From Candidatus Arsenophonus triatominarum (GTDB taxonomy: Bacteria; Pseudomonadota; Gammaproteobacteria; Enterobacterales; Enterobacteriaceae), in NCBI RefSeq assembly GCF_001640365.1, contig NZ_LWMI01000007.1, forward strand, positions 1 to 64,000: a stretch of 64,000 bases of DNA, in the 5' to 3' direction. Both the position numbers and the translations under genes were made by a program. This document shows positions 33,227-43,081 of this stretch, one piece after another (the stretch's first letter is position 1; each line of letters opens with the position of its first letter). Below the pieces are notes generated by a model, which made no database searches, had not been told where the DNA came from, and saw nothing but the letters and a program-made list of their open reading frames with translations.

Positions 33227-33565
33227 TTAGAACCATTTAGTTTCTGATTTCCAGCCCTTTTGATTCATGCAGTGATAAAAAAACTGCCGACGGCTATCTT
33301 TGTTAACATCAATAACATAACTATCTATCTCCGGTATTAATACCGTTTGATATTTTTCATTTTTTTGCCAAATCTCATGACGCTTAACATTAGTTCTTTG
33401 CGCTACTTCATTTTTTACAGGGAATTTATTTTCCGACTGTTTTTCGCAAAAAGTTTTTGCGAAAGAAAAATCTTCAGCATTGAGGTTGATCCTTACCCAT
33501 TGGCTCGAACAACCAGAGGTGAGTGTTGCTAATACTATAGCTGTTAATGCGATCTTCATATTCAT
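33227..33565 (-). CDS. small putative lipoprotein of unknown function
   Basis: 112 residues with a lipoprotein signal peptide: a basic start MNMK, a hydrophobic run ALTAIVLATL and the lipobox LTSGC with Cys at residue 19. The mature part is charged, has three further cysteines (TFCEKQ, YHCMNQKGW) and ends KSETKWF. ATG at 33565 is preceded by a weak AAGGAAT-type site (complement of ATTCCTT at 33564-33570). Such small 'xCMxxKGW' lipoproteins are common near integrated elements in enteric bacteria; I do not recognise a specific function. It probably belongs to the same island remnant as the integrase. Confidence 0.65.
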   Translation of the reverse strand: MNMKIALTAIVLATLTSGCSSQWVRINLNAEDFSFAKTFCEKQSENKFPVKNEVAQRTNVKRHEIWQKNEKYQTVLIPEIDSYVIDVNKDSRRQFFYHCMNQKGWKSETKWF

Positions 33566-33675
33566 TCCTTACTTTCAATAGATGATTTTGCAAATTTTGA
33601 TGGGAGTTTATCAAAAAACATGAAAAATCGCAGTAGTAGCCCCATAAGCGCTAACCAAATTTAAATTGAGACAAT

Positions 33676-33813
33676 CACGAGTTTCGCAATCTCCAAAAAA
33701 GAAGTATAAATTTAAAAACAAGAAAAAATTAGGGTGTTCATATTTTGTCCGGTTATCCATGCATTAAAAATATCTATAAAACATTCTTACAAGTAAGCAG
33801 TGTAAGATACTCT
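33676..33813 (+). mobile_element. left-end fragment of the CACGAG transposase element
   Basis: CACGAGTTTCGCAATCTCC and the next 120 bases match the left end of the larger element at 42316. It breaks off where the ISL2-type IS5 begins at 33814. It supports this sequence as a real, repeated transposon end. Confidence 0.75.
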
Positions 33814-34165
33814 AAGCGTGTTGCTTAATAGTGAAATAAGGGTATTTCGGTGATTGAAGTAAATTTTAGGCTGTTCTGAGATGGAAATTCCAAAGACCGG
33901 CACTAAGGAGTAAAAAGGTATCATCAATAAAGGGTCTACGATTCCGTAAAATTTGGGTCATACAACCGAGGCGCTTGATACCCGCGATGGCGTGTTCAAC
34001 CGTAATACGGATGCCCGAGATTATTTTATTTTCTTGTTTTTGTTCAGGCGATAAAGGTCTTTTTCGAGTTCCTTTTTTTGGGATTTGTGTATTAGGATGC
34101 TGTTTATCTATACCTTGAAAACCGGTATCGGCCCAGATGGTTACCTCAGGGGGAATATGGCGAAT

Positions 34166-35050
34166 TATAGCTAGGCGACTTAATTTTGATTACAGCATAT
34201 GTATTAAAAACAGGTCATCGATAGTGCATCCTGTTTCCATCTTTTTACGTTTAGCTTGAGACCATTTATGTTCTATAGGATTTAAATCTGGTGAATACAC
34301 AGGCAAATATTCTATCTGGTGTCCTGCGTTTATAATTGCCTGTTCAATATTCTTACCTTTGTGAAAGCTAGCGTTGTCCATAAAAATAACAGAATTTTCA
34401 GGAAGTTCTGGGAGCAATATTTTTGTGATCCAAACATAAAAAACATCACGGTTAATATTGCAATCAAATAATCCGATAGCAAAAAGGGTTGTTCCCAATA
34501 AAGCGCCAATAACATTTGTTCTTCCCTTAGCACCCCAGTTTTTCAGGCCAAAACAACGGTGACCTTTTGGGGAATAGCCGTGAGTTCGTGGAGTGTCATG
34601 TGAAAAACCACTTTCATCAATAAAAACAACAGATTTATCTTTTTTTTCATACTGTTGTCTTTTTTGCTGATGTGCCAGCCTGTCGCTTTCGTTGGTTTTT
34701 GGATGGAATAGAGTTTTTTTTATAGGTTAATCCCAGCTTTTTAAGGGATTGCCAAATAGTCTTTTTACAAACACCGAATCGCTCTGCCCGTTCCTTTTGG
34801 TAAGCATTTGGATACTGTTCCACATCTTTTGCTAAAGCATTTTTATCGAGCTTCCTCTTACGTGGCGTTGAATTTTTTGGCTCTGGTCGTTTAAGCCAAC
34901 GTACTAAAGACGCTTTTCCAATACGGAATTGTTTCGCAGTTTCTCGAATTGTTAAACCTTCGGCTTTCCTTACAGATATTACTTTACGTCGAAAATCAAT
35001 TGTATAACTCATAACACACCTTGTAATCAAAATTAAGTCGCCTAGCTATA
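34166..35050 (-). mobile_element. IS630-family element, copy 5
   Basis: 885 bp. Flanks GCGAAT-TA and TA-TATCGAC rejoin to the uninterrupted ISL2-type sequence at 37853, a clean insertion with TA duplication. Confidence 0.92.
34190..35012 (-). pseudogene. IS630 transposase of copy 5, frameshifted
   Basis: Tracts A8 and A8. One substitution (DAYQ to NAYQ in the linker) distinguishes it. HTH ORF at 34647-35012; the catalytic part is open from 34190 upstream but lacks its own ATG before GTTLFAIG. Confidence 0.8.
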
Positions 35051-35529
35051 TATCGACTTTATCGAGTAAGCGTTTATCGTGACGGCGCCCATTTTTGATC
35101 ATGGGGATAAATCCAATTTTCCTCGTTTCGTCAGTCATAATAAGCCCTTTTCGAGTGGTCTGTCTTTTCTTTCCCGAATACATTTTTTTTCGCCGACGCA
35201 GATTCTTAGGCTTTTGGACAGGTCGCTCTGTCCCATCAATAAAGACGTCTTTAACTCCAGGAAAGGCGCGAAAAAATTCCTCAGCAGAGCGAATTTGACG
35301 AGCGGGCAAAACACATTCTCGCCCCAAGGTCATCTCTAAAACCGGTAATAATATTTTTACCCAGCGACATACCCGTGTTCTATCTAAACCAAAAAGAAGT
35401 CCTTGCAAATCATAGGTCGGATAACATTTTAAATACAATAAAATAAAAAGCAGTTTATCTAATGGGGTTGGGATAAATCCTTTCTGCCCTGCACCCATCT
35501 GCCGCTCGTGATCTTTTCGATTCTTTTTC

Positions 35530-35849
35530 TGTAGTGGCATACTAAATTTGGCCACCTAAGTTGAGGTGATATGCTTACCTCATAATTTTTATAGGTGCCG
35601 AAATGAGTAAAATAATTACTGCTGAATTTAAATGTGAAACCGCCAAATTAGTCCTTGACCAAAATTACACCTACCAGGAAGCCGCGAAAGGCATGAACGT
35701 CAGTCTTTCAGCGATTAGCCGGTGGGTAAGAGCCCTTCGTTTAGAACGTCAAGGGAAAACATCGCCTGGTCTGCCATTAACACCTGAACAAATTGAGTTC
35801 AGAGAAATGAAGAAAAAAATCCACCGGCTGGAAATGGAGAATGACATCT
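35530..35849 (+). mobile_element. IS3-family 5' part, left arm of an inverted duplication
   Basis: 320 bp from the IS3 left end TGTAGTGGCATACTAAATTT through truncated orfA (35603-35849, [16 protein letters not shown] to EMENDIL). Its exact reverse complement lies at 36736-37055, with IS630 copy 6 as the spacer. Confidence 0.9.
35603..35849 (+). pseudogene. IS3-family OrfA, truncated (left arm)
   Basis: [23 protein letters not shown] is followed by the zipper start [16 protein letters not shown], ending in IS630. It is a slightly different version from the orfA at 5832. Confidence 0.85.
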
Positions 35850-36735
35850 TATAGCTAGGCGACTTAATTTTGATTACAGCATATGTATTAAAAACAGGTC
35901 ATCGATAGTGCATCCTGTTTCCATCTTTTTACGTTTAGCTTGAGACCATTTATGTTCTATAGGATTTAAATCTGGTGAATACACAGGCAAATATTCTATC
36001 TGGTGTCCTGCGTTTATAATTGCCTGTTCAATATTCTTACCTTTGTGAAAGCTAGCGTTGTCCATAAAAATAACAGAATTTTCAGGAAGTTCTGGGAGCA
36101 ATATTTTTGTGATCCAAACATAAAAAACATCACGGTTAATATTGCAATCAAATAATCCGATAGCAAAAAGGGTTGTTCCCAATAAAGCGCCAATAACATT
36201 TGTTCTTCCCTTAGCACCCCAGTTTTTCAGGCCAAAACAACGGTGACCTTTTGGGGAATAGCCGTGAGTTCGTGGAGTGTCATGTGAAAAACCACTTTCA
36301 TCAATAAAAACAACAGATTTATCTTTTTTTTTCATACTGTTGTCTTTTTTGCTGATGTGCCAGCCTGTCGCTTTCGTTGGTTTTTGGATGGAATAGAGTT
36401 TTTTTTATAGGTTAATCCCAGCTTTTTAAGGGATTGCCAAATAGTCTTTTTACAAACACCGAATCGCTCTGCCCGTTCCTTTTGGTAAGCATCTGGATAC
36501 TGTTCCACATCTTTTGCTAAAGCATTTTTATCGAGCTTCCTCTTACGTGGCGTTGAATTTTTTGGCTCTGGTCGTTTAAGCCAACGTACTAAAGACGCTT
36601 TTCCAATACGGAATTGTTTCGCAGTTTCTCGAATTGTTAAACCTTCGGCTTTCCTTACAGATATTACTTTACGTCGAAAATCAATTGTATAACTCATAAC
36701 ACACCTTGTAATCAAAATTAAGTCGCCTAGCTATA
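35850..36735 (-). mobile_element. IS630-family element, copy 6, at the centre of a palindrome
   Basis: 886 bp. The flanks are GACATCT-TA and TA-AGATGTC, reverse complements of each other, and this symmetry continues for 320 bp on both sides. Removing the element leaves a perfect inverted repeat with no spacer, which cannot be an ordinary target. Confidence 0.92.
35874..36697 (-). pseudogene. IS630 transposase of copy 6, two ORFs
   Basis: Tracts A8 and A9, as in copies 3 and 10. HTH ORF 36332-36697 and catalytic ORF 35874-36335, whose ATG overlaps the first stop. Confidence 0.8.
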
Positions 36736-36982
36736 AGATGTCATTCTCCATTTCCAGCCGGTGGATTTTTTTCTTCATTTCTCTGAACTCAATTTGTTCA
36801 GGTGTTAATGGCAGACCAGGCGATGTTTTCCCTTGACGTTCTAAACGAAGGGCTCTTACCCACCGGCTAATCGCTGAAAGACTGACGTTCATGCCTTTCG
36901 CGGCTTCCTGGTAGGTGTAATTTTGGTCAAGGACTAATTTGGCGGTTTCACATTTAAATTCAGCAGTAATTATTTTACTCAT
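36736..36982 (-). pseudogene. IS3-family OrfA, truncated (right arm)
   Basis: Identical 83-residue fragment to that at 35603-35849, on the opposite strand. Confidence 0.85.
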
Positions 36983-37055
36983 TTCGGCACCTATAAAAAT
37001 TATGAGGTAAGCATATCACCTCAACTTAGGTGGCCAAATTTAGTATGCCACTACA
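36736..37055 (-). mobile_element. IS3-family 5' part, right arm of an inverted duplication
   Basis: 320 bp, the reverse complement of 35530-35849 with no difference I can see. It contains truncated orfA on the minus strand (36982-36736) and ends with the IS3 terminus at 37055. Confidence 0.9.
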
Positions 37056-37174
37056 TAATGAACTAAGAATTTGTTTCGGGAAGTGGTGTTCGTTCTATTT
37101 GGCTACGTCATCATCTTGAAAATTTTAAAAAACGTCTAAAGGCGCTAGAAGATAAAATAGCGACAGAAGGGATT

Positions 37175-38211
37175 AAAATAGTTGCTGAATAGAGACTTGC
37201 ATTTTTTGTCACGCTATAGACAATAAAAAGAGGTTTAACTTAGAAAATAACGGTTTGAAATGATCAACAAAGAGCGGTTGTTACGAGATAATCGTTTATG
37301 TAAAGCAATCATTGGATTATCAGTCGAAGAATTAAAAAATTTAGCCGCTGAATTTTCAGCTTGTTATTTGATTTATCGGAAAAAGAATCGAAAAGATCAC
37401 GAGCGGCAGATGGGTGCAGGGCAGAAAGGATTTATCCCAACCCCATTAGATAAACTGCTTTTTATTTTATTGTATTTAAAATGTTATCCGACCTATGATT
37501 TGCAAGGACTTCTTTTTGGTTTAGATAGAACACGGGTATGTCGCTGGGTAAAAATATTATTGCCGGTTTTAGAGATGACCTTGGGGCGAGAATGTGTTTT
37601 GCCCGCTCGTCAAATTCGCTCTGCTGAGGAATTTTTTCGCGCCTTTCCTGGAGTTAAAGACGTCTTTATTGATGGGACAGAGCGACCTGTCCAAAAGCCT
37701 AAGAATCTGCGTCGGCGAAAAAAAATGTATTCGGGAAAGAAAAGACAGACCACTCGAAAAGGGCTTATTATGACTGACGAAACGAGGAAAATTGGATTTA
37801 TCCCCATGATCAAAAATGGGCGCCGTCACGATAAACGCTTACTCGATAAAGTCGATATAATTCGCCATATTCCCCCTGAGGTAACCATCTGGGCCGATAC
37901 CGGTTTTCAAGGTATAGATAAACAGCATCCTAATACACAAATCCCAAAAAAAGGAACTCGAAAAAGACCTTTATCGCCTGAACAAAAACAAGAAAATAAA
38001 ATAATCTCGGGCATCCGTATTACGGTTGAACACGCCATCGCGGGTATCAAGCGCCTCGGTTGTATGACCCAAATTTTACGGAATCGTAGACCCTTTATTG
38101 ATGATACCTTTTTACTCCTTAGTGCCGGTCTTTGGAATTTCCATCTCAGAACAGCCTAAAATTTACTTCAATCACCGAAATACCCTTATTTCACTATTAA
38201 GCAACACGCTT
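37175..38211 (+). mobile_element. IS5-family (ISL2-type) element B, intact gene
   Basis: The right end AGCAACACGCTT at 38211 is the complement of the AAGCGTGTTGC end of copy A. The left end near 37175 (AAAATAGTTGCTGAATAG) is a diverged repeat. The same terminal sequence bounds the small element at 44716-44904. Confidence 0.82.
37260..38159 (+). CDS. IS5-family transposase (ISL2-type), intact
   Basis: 299-residue DDE transposase with an N-terminal HTH_4-like region (DLQGLLFGLDRTRVCRWVKILLP). Its DDE motifs are DVFIDGTERPVQKPK (first Asp), VTIWADTGFQGID (second Asp) and ITVEHAIAGIKRL (Glu followed by K/R). ATG at 37260 starts MINKERLLRDN. No frame break is visible, so this is a candidate active transposase that could also mobilise the related MITE at 44716. 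Confidence 0.85.
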   Translation: MINKERLLRDNRLCKAIIGLSVEELKNLAAEFSACYLIYRKKNRKDHERQMGAGQKGFIPTPLDKLLFILLYLKCYPTYDLQGLLFGLDRTRVCRWVKILLPVLEMTLGRECVLPARQIRSAEEFFRAFPGVKDVFIDGTERPVQKPKNLRRRKKMYSGKKRQTTRKGLIMTDETRKIGFIPMIKNGRRHDKRLLDKVDIIRHIPPEVTIWADTGFQGIDKQHPNTQIPKKGTRKRPLSPEQKQENKIISGIRITVEHAIAGIKRLGCMTQILRNRRPFIDDTFLLLSAGLWNFHLRTA

Positions 38212-38578
38212 AGTGAGTATTGTGGTAAAGTTGAGCATCACGATTATCAACTTTATCTCGCTATCAACGATATTGATCATACAAAAACTAAAGCTCGTTC
38301 ACCTCAAACCAGTGGGATTTGTGAACGCTTTCATAAAACTGTATTACAAGAGTTCTATCAGGTGGCTTTTCGTAAGAAAATCTTCGGTAATTTAGCCGAA
38401 TTACAAGCTGATTTAGACAAATGGTTAGACGAATACAATAACCAACGCACTCATCAAGGAAAAATGTGTTGCGGTCGAACTCCTATGGCAACTTTATACG
38501 AGGAAAACACACTTTGGAGAGAAAAAGATTTAAATCAAATTTAACCTGACAGATACTGTATAAATAACTGGTAACGAG

Positions 38579-39860
38579 GGTGTTCATAATTTTGTGTCAG
38601 GGGATTTTATATTTTGATTATACCATCTAGGCGCCCTTTAAAATAGATGGACAATTGAGCAATGGTTAACGCCCAGTTACTAATCGGCATAGTCCATTTG
38701 TTGGATACCTGATTGATGCCAATATAGAGTAATTTTAATAAGCTGTTTTCATTAGGAAAAGCCCCTTTGGTTTTAGTTAATGTCCTAAACTGCCGATGAA
38801 CCGCCTCTACTGCATTGGTCGTATAAATGGGTTTTCTAATGGCTTTAGGGTATCGAAAATAAGCACTGAGCAACTCCCATTTACTTCGCCAGGATTCTAG
38901 CACTATCGGGTATTTTTCACCCCATTTCGTTTCCAGTTCATCAAGGCTCAGCAGCCGCTTTAGTATCTGCACGATAAACCGGCTTAGCCATAAAGGCTTT
39001 TTGGTCTTTACTGGCAATATAACGTAAGCTATTGCGAATTTGATGAACTACGCATAGCTGAACTTCTGTCTGCGGGAAAATACTGGCTATCGCTTCTGGA
39101 AACCCTTTTAATCCGTCAACACAAGCGATTAAAATATCTTGTATACCACGGTTATGTAAGTCAGTCAGAACGCTCAGCCAATGATGTGCTCCTTCTGTTT
39201 CAGACATATAGAGTCCTAACAATTTCTTATGCCCATCGGTGGTTAGTCCAAGTACTGTGTAGATTGCCTTATTGATATAGTGACCATCATGTTTTATCTT
39301 GTAATGAATGGCATCGAGCCAGACAAAAGGATAGAGCGCCTCCAGAGGGCGTTGTTGCCAGGCTTTTAATTCAGGGAGTAAATTTGTCAGTAATATGCGT
39401 AATAGCTCCATCTGATATTTCCAGTCCATATAATTCTGCAACATGTTTTTGAATATCACGATAACTCATGTCCTAATGCAAATAACGATAGGATTTTGTT
39501 ATCAATATCCTCTGATAATTTTGTCTGATTTTTCTTAATGAGCTGAGGCTCAAAAGCACCTGACCTGTCTCTGGGCGTTTTCAGTTCAAATTGACCTGAT
39601 GTCGATTTAACCGTTTTTCGAGTATAGCCATTTTTACGCGTATCGATTGACGTTGTCGATAGGTAGTGTTCTATTTCTGCCTGCAGGGCAGCTTCGGTCA
39701 GCTGTTTTATGAGTGGTGTGAGTATTCCATCCGTACCGAGTAAATTTTTACCTGATTGTAATTGATTCAACGCTTCATCAAAATTAAATGATTGATTTCT
39801 CATATGTCATACCTCTTTTTTTTTGAGTTTAAGATATGACACAGATTTTTGAACACTACC
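38579..39860 (-). mobile_element. IS256-family element B
   Basis: Ends GGTGTTCATAATTTTGTGTC (38579) and GGTAGTGTTCAAAAATCTGT (complement, 39860). It is inserted in the right end of IS481 copy C; the IS481 terminus resumes beyond it at 39865. Confidence 0.87.
38607..39803 (-). pseudogene. IS256-family transposase B, frameshifted
   Basis: The N-terminus MRNQSFNFDEALNQL at 39803 runs to a shift near 39470 (ALGHELS for ALGMSYRD). The core is FVWLDAIHYKIKHDG and ACVDGLKGFPEA, with further breaks near 38945-38990 where about 15 bases are missing. The C-terminus ends YFKGRLDGIIKI at 38607. Confidence 0.85.
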
Positions 39861-39971
39861 ACGGTACTGTCAGACCAAGTCTGAGCTACTACAAAAGATT
39901 TAAATCAAATTTAACCTGACAGATACTGTATAAATAACCGGTAACTGTCAGATCAGGTCTGAGCTACTACA
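39861..39971 (+). mobile_element. two tandem IS481 right ends
   Basis: The IS481 right terminus (GTCTGAGCTACTACA) occurs twice in direct order, ending at 39893 and 39971. The second is preceded by its own gene-end sequence (AAAGATTTAAATCAAATTTA). Head-to-tail ends suggest two former IS481 copies or a tandem insertion. Confidence 0.8.
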
Positions 39972-40017
39972 CTTTACAAAATCCACAGATAGAGAAGCAG
40001 TTGATACTGAGCTGGTG

Positions 40018-40044
40018 AAAAGCAGGCTAGTTTAGCCTGCTACA
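40018..40044 (-). terminator. terminator after pepD
   Basis: The perfect stem AGCAGGCTA / TAGCCTGCT with a 3-base loop lies just beyond the pepD stop on the minus strand and is followed by TTTTC in that direction. Confidence 0.75.
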
Positions 40045-40048
40045 ATTA

Positions 40049-41509
40049 TTAACCTTTTTCGGGTATTGATTTAAGTACTGATGTTAACAGTTGCCAGTAT
40101 TTCTCGACACTTTTAATGTTAGCTCGCTCGTCGGATGAGTGGGCGCCATATATCGTTGGCCCAATGGAAACCATATCCATTTGAGGATAAGGCTTTTTAA
40201 ATAGTCCACATTCTAAACCAGCATGGATCACCATGATCTTAGATGTTTTGCCAAATAGTTGCTGATAGATATCGCTAACAAGTGCCATGACAGGGGATTT
40301 CGGATCTGGTTTCCAGCCAGGATAACTGCCTTTATGTTCACATTCCGCACCGGCAAGCATCGATAATGATGTCAACATGTTAACAACATAATCTTTGCCC
40401 GTTTCAATTAATGAGCGAATTAAAAAAGTAATTTCGGCCTTTTTTTCATCCATATTAACAATGCCGGTATTGAGTGAAGTTTCAACAACCTCTTTTATGT
40501 CGTCACTCATCCGAATAACACCATTAGGCGCAGCATTGAGAAAGTGTAATAAACGAGATTGACAATCTGCGGTTAGCGCTAATAATTCTGTTGTTGTCTC
40601 ATCAAGGGTAATGACTAAGTTTTTTTCAATCGCTGCAAATTCAGATTTTAGCATTGCTAGATAGTGATTTTTATTGGTTTCTAAATTAGCTGCTACTGAT
40701 ATGGGCACTGCAATAATTGCTTCACTCTCACGAGGGATCGCATTACGTAAGCTACCCCCTTGAATATGAATGAGCTTTAATTGTAATTCACTGGCATGGC
40801 CTGCTAGAAAACGAGCCAATAGTTTATTCGCATTAGCTAATCCTAAATGAATATCACCACCCGAGTGACCACCGGTTAAGCCTTTAAGTGTTATTTTGAA
40901 GATTATATGATTAGCTGGAATGGCTTCTCTTGCCAATTTAAAGGTGGTGGTAAAATCAACGCCGCCGGCACAACCCATGTAGATCTCGCCTTCTTCTTCG
41001 GAATCGGTATTGATCAGAATATCTGCTTGTAGCCAATTTGGCTGTATGCCAAAAGCACCAACCATGCTGGTTTCTTCCGTCATGGTGAGTAAAACCTCTA
41101 TTGGTCCATGTTTAACATGCTCATCATCCAGTACAGCTAAAGCAGAGGCCATACCGATGCCATTATCTGCACCTAATGTGGTACCTTGCGCTTTCACCCA
41201 TTCATTATCTACGTAAGGACGGATAGGATCCTGAGTAAAATCGTGCTGAGTATCACTGTTTTTTTGTGGCACCATATCCAAATGGGCTTGAAGTACGACA
41301 GGCTGAAGATTTTCCAAGCCAGCTGTTGCCGGTTTGCGAATAAGAATATTACCGACTTTATCGCGTTCAACGCTAAGTTTTTTGCTTTCCGCCCATTGAA
41401 TAATATAGGAAGCAAGTGCTTCTTCATGTCCAGATGGATGAGGAATTGCACAAATTTGTGCAAAAATATCCCAAAGCGGCTGTGGTGAAAGCTGTGAAAG
41501 TTCAGGCAC
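40049..41509 (-). CDS. pepD: aminoacyl-histidine dipeptidase (peptidase D)
   Basis: PepD is a cytoplasmic M20-family di-zinc peptidase that hydrolyses Xaa-His and other dipeptides. It has 486 residues (485 in E. coli). Metal and catalytic motifs are VVLQAHLDMVPQ (His and Asp), TTLGADNGIGMA (bridging Asp), LTMTEETSMVGA (Glu-Glu), INTDSEEEGEI (Asp) and SIGPTIYGAHSSDER (C-terminal His). The lid/dimerisation domain lies between. ATG at 41509 follows AGGAGATAAAACG. It is divergent from gpt, as in E. coli, and has its own terminator. Intact. Confidence 0.95.
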   Translation of the reverse strand: MPELSQLSPQPLWDIFAQICAIPHPSGHEEALASYIIQWAESKKLSVERDKVGNILIRKPATAGLENLQPVVLQAHLDMVPQKNSDTQHDFTQDPIRPYVDNEWVKAQGTTLGADNGIGMASALAVLDDEHVKHGPIEVLLTMTEETSMVGAFGIQPNWLQADILINTDSEEEGEIYMGCAGGVDFTTTFKLAREAIPANHIIFKITLKGLTGGHSGGDIHLGLANANKLLARFLAGHASELQLKLIHIQGGSLRNAIPRESEAIIAVPISVAANLETNKNHYLAMLKSEFAAIEKNLVITLDETTTELLALTADCQSRLLHFLNAAPNGVIRMSDDIKEVVETSLNTGIVNMDEKKAEITFLIRSLIETGKDYVVNMLTSLSMLAGAECEHKGSYPGWKPDPKSPVMALVSDIYQQLFGKTSKIMVIHAGLECGLFKKPYPQMDMVSIGPTIYGAHSSDERANIKSVEKYWQLLTSVLKSIPEKG

Positions 41510-41749
41510 GTTTTATCTCCTATTACTACCTTTATTATTAAGATTGCTAATTAATTCCGCAGTCTTGGTAAATATTATTTATTTTATTAATTCAGAATAT
41601 CACCTTCTGACATCTATTCCTTTAGTTAATTGTGATAATATTAATTAATTTCTGGTTTTTGTTATTACAAATCACTATAATCTCGCGCAATATTTTCTCC
41701 ACTAATGTGCTTTTCCAAAATTGTCTCTAGTCGTTGGGATCAGAATTTT

Positions 41750-42203
41750 ATGAGTGAAAAATACATCGTAACATGGGATATATTGCAAATGCATGCCCGT
41801 ACTTTGGCACAACGCTTACTACCTGCCAAGCAATGGAAAGGCATTATTGCGGTTAGCCGCGGTGGACTTGTTTCAAGTGCTATTGTTGCTTGTGACGCCA
41901 TATCGATACGGTCTGTATTTCAAGTTACGACCATAATAGCCGGAGGGAACTTAAGGTTATTAAGCGAGTGGAAGGTGATGGTGAAGGTTATATTGTGGTC
42001 GACGATTTGGTCGATACTGGCGGGACAGCGCAAGCTATCAGGGATATGTATCCCAAAGGCTATATTTTGTGACTATTTTTGCTAAACCCGCTGGGCGTCC
42101 ATTAGTTGATAATTATGTTATTGATGTACCGCAAAATGCCTGGATAGAACAACCTTGGGATATGAAAAAAGAGGTTTTTATTAAGCCGCTTTGTGAACAA
42201 TAA
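41750..42203 (+). pseudogene. gpt: xanthine-guanine phosphoribosyltransferase, frameshifted
   Basis: The start [41 protein letters not shown] is clear. A frame change near 41900-41935 moves to the frame coding [39 protein letters not shown] (the PRPP-binding loop). Another near 42065 leads to [21 protein letters not shown] and a C-terminal IKPLCEQ. Gpt converts guanine and xanthine to GMP and XMP; this route appears lost. Gene order pepD-gpt-frsA is as in E. coli. Confidence 0.92.
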
Positions 42204-42253
42204 TAATTATTTTATTTATTTCGCTTTGATCACTGAAATAAAGTATATGATAT

Positions 42254-42278
42254 AGGGATGCTAATCGCATCCCTTTTT
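42254..42278 (+). terminator. rho-independent terminator after gpt
   Basis: AGGGATGC / GCATCCCT stem with a 5-base loop and a T5 tract, 50 bases after the gpt stop. Confidence 0.82.
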
Positions 42279-43081
42279 CATTGCTAAAGTTTTTAACTGA
42301 ATAAGGTCAATACGACACGAGTTTCGCAATCTCCAAAAAAGAAGTATAAAGTTCAAAACAAGAAAAAATTAGGGTGTTCATATTTTGTCCGGTTATCCAT
42401 GCATTAAAAATATCTATAAAAACCTGAGTTTGGGATAAGAAATAAAGTGAAAGTCTTGCTATTCAAATAGTTGAATGCGCATATTTCGTTAAAATACTCT
42501 AACAATCTGGTTAAAGCGTAGAGCATTGTTAAACAATGATGGAAAATCTTACTGAACTTTATTGCCTGATGGATGATTTTTGTAAAGACTTCGATCGAAA
42601 AATGCATGAAATTTTGCTGAATAACGGTAGTAAGCGTCGTAGACGGTCTACTCAGCTTTCATTGGCTGAAATGATGACACTGGTTGTTTTGTTTCATCAA
42701 CTCCGATTCAGCCAATTCAAGGTATTTTATCTCTATCATGTCCGTTTATATCTCAGGAAGGAATTTCCTAACTTGCCATCATATTCACGCTGCGTAGAGT
42801 TACTTCCGCGCAGTGCCTTAGCTTTAACGGCACTGTTTGAGTCAATTAAGGGAAAGTGCACGGGTCTGTCGGTTGCCCCGATTCTACTCCGATAGCTGTG
42901 TGTGATAACTTACGGATCCGCCGGCATAAAGTCTTCGATGGGATAGCTGAACGAGGAAAAACCTCAACAGGTTGGTTCTTTGGTTTCAAACTTCATGTAA
43001 TTATCAATCATTTGGGGGAAATACTCAGTTTTCGACTTACACCAGGAAACACAGATGATCGGAAACCATTACCTGAGCTGA

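Larger units (their letters stand above)
33814..35529 (-). mobile_element. IS5-family (ISL2-type) element A with IS630 inside
   Basis: The terminus AAGCGTGTTGCTTAATAG at 33814 equals the end of copy B at 38211. The opposite end is lost: the gene is cut at an IS3 end (35530). IS630 copy 5 splits it at 34166-35050. Confidence 0.85.
33866..35529 (-). pseudogene. IS5-family transposase, truncated and interrupted
   Basis: It matches the intact copy at 37260-38159 from KKNRKDHERQ to the C-terminal WNFHLRTA. IS630 interrupts between KVDI and IRHIPPE. The N-terminal 42 residues are missing at the IS3 junction. Confidence 0.85.
37056..38544 (+). pseudogene. IS481-family transposase C, split by an IS5-family element
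   Basis: Part one (37056-37174) reads a segment like SGVRSIWLRHHLENFKKRLKALEDKIATEGI. Part two (38212-38544) resumes at SEYCGKVEHHDYQLYL and ends KDLNQI. About 90 residues between them are missing, so the IS5 copy marks a deletion. Sequence differences (KIFGNLAELQADLDKWLDEY) show a second IS481 subtype. Confidence 0.82.
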
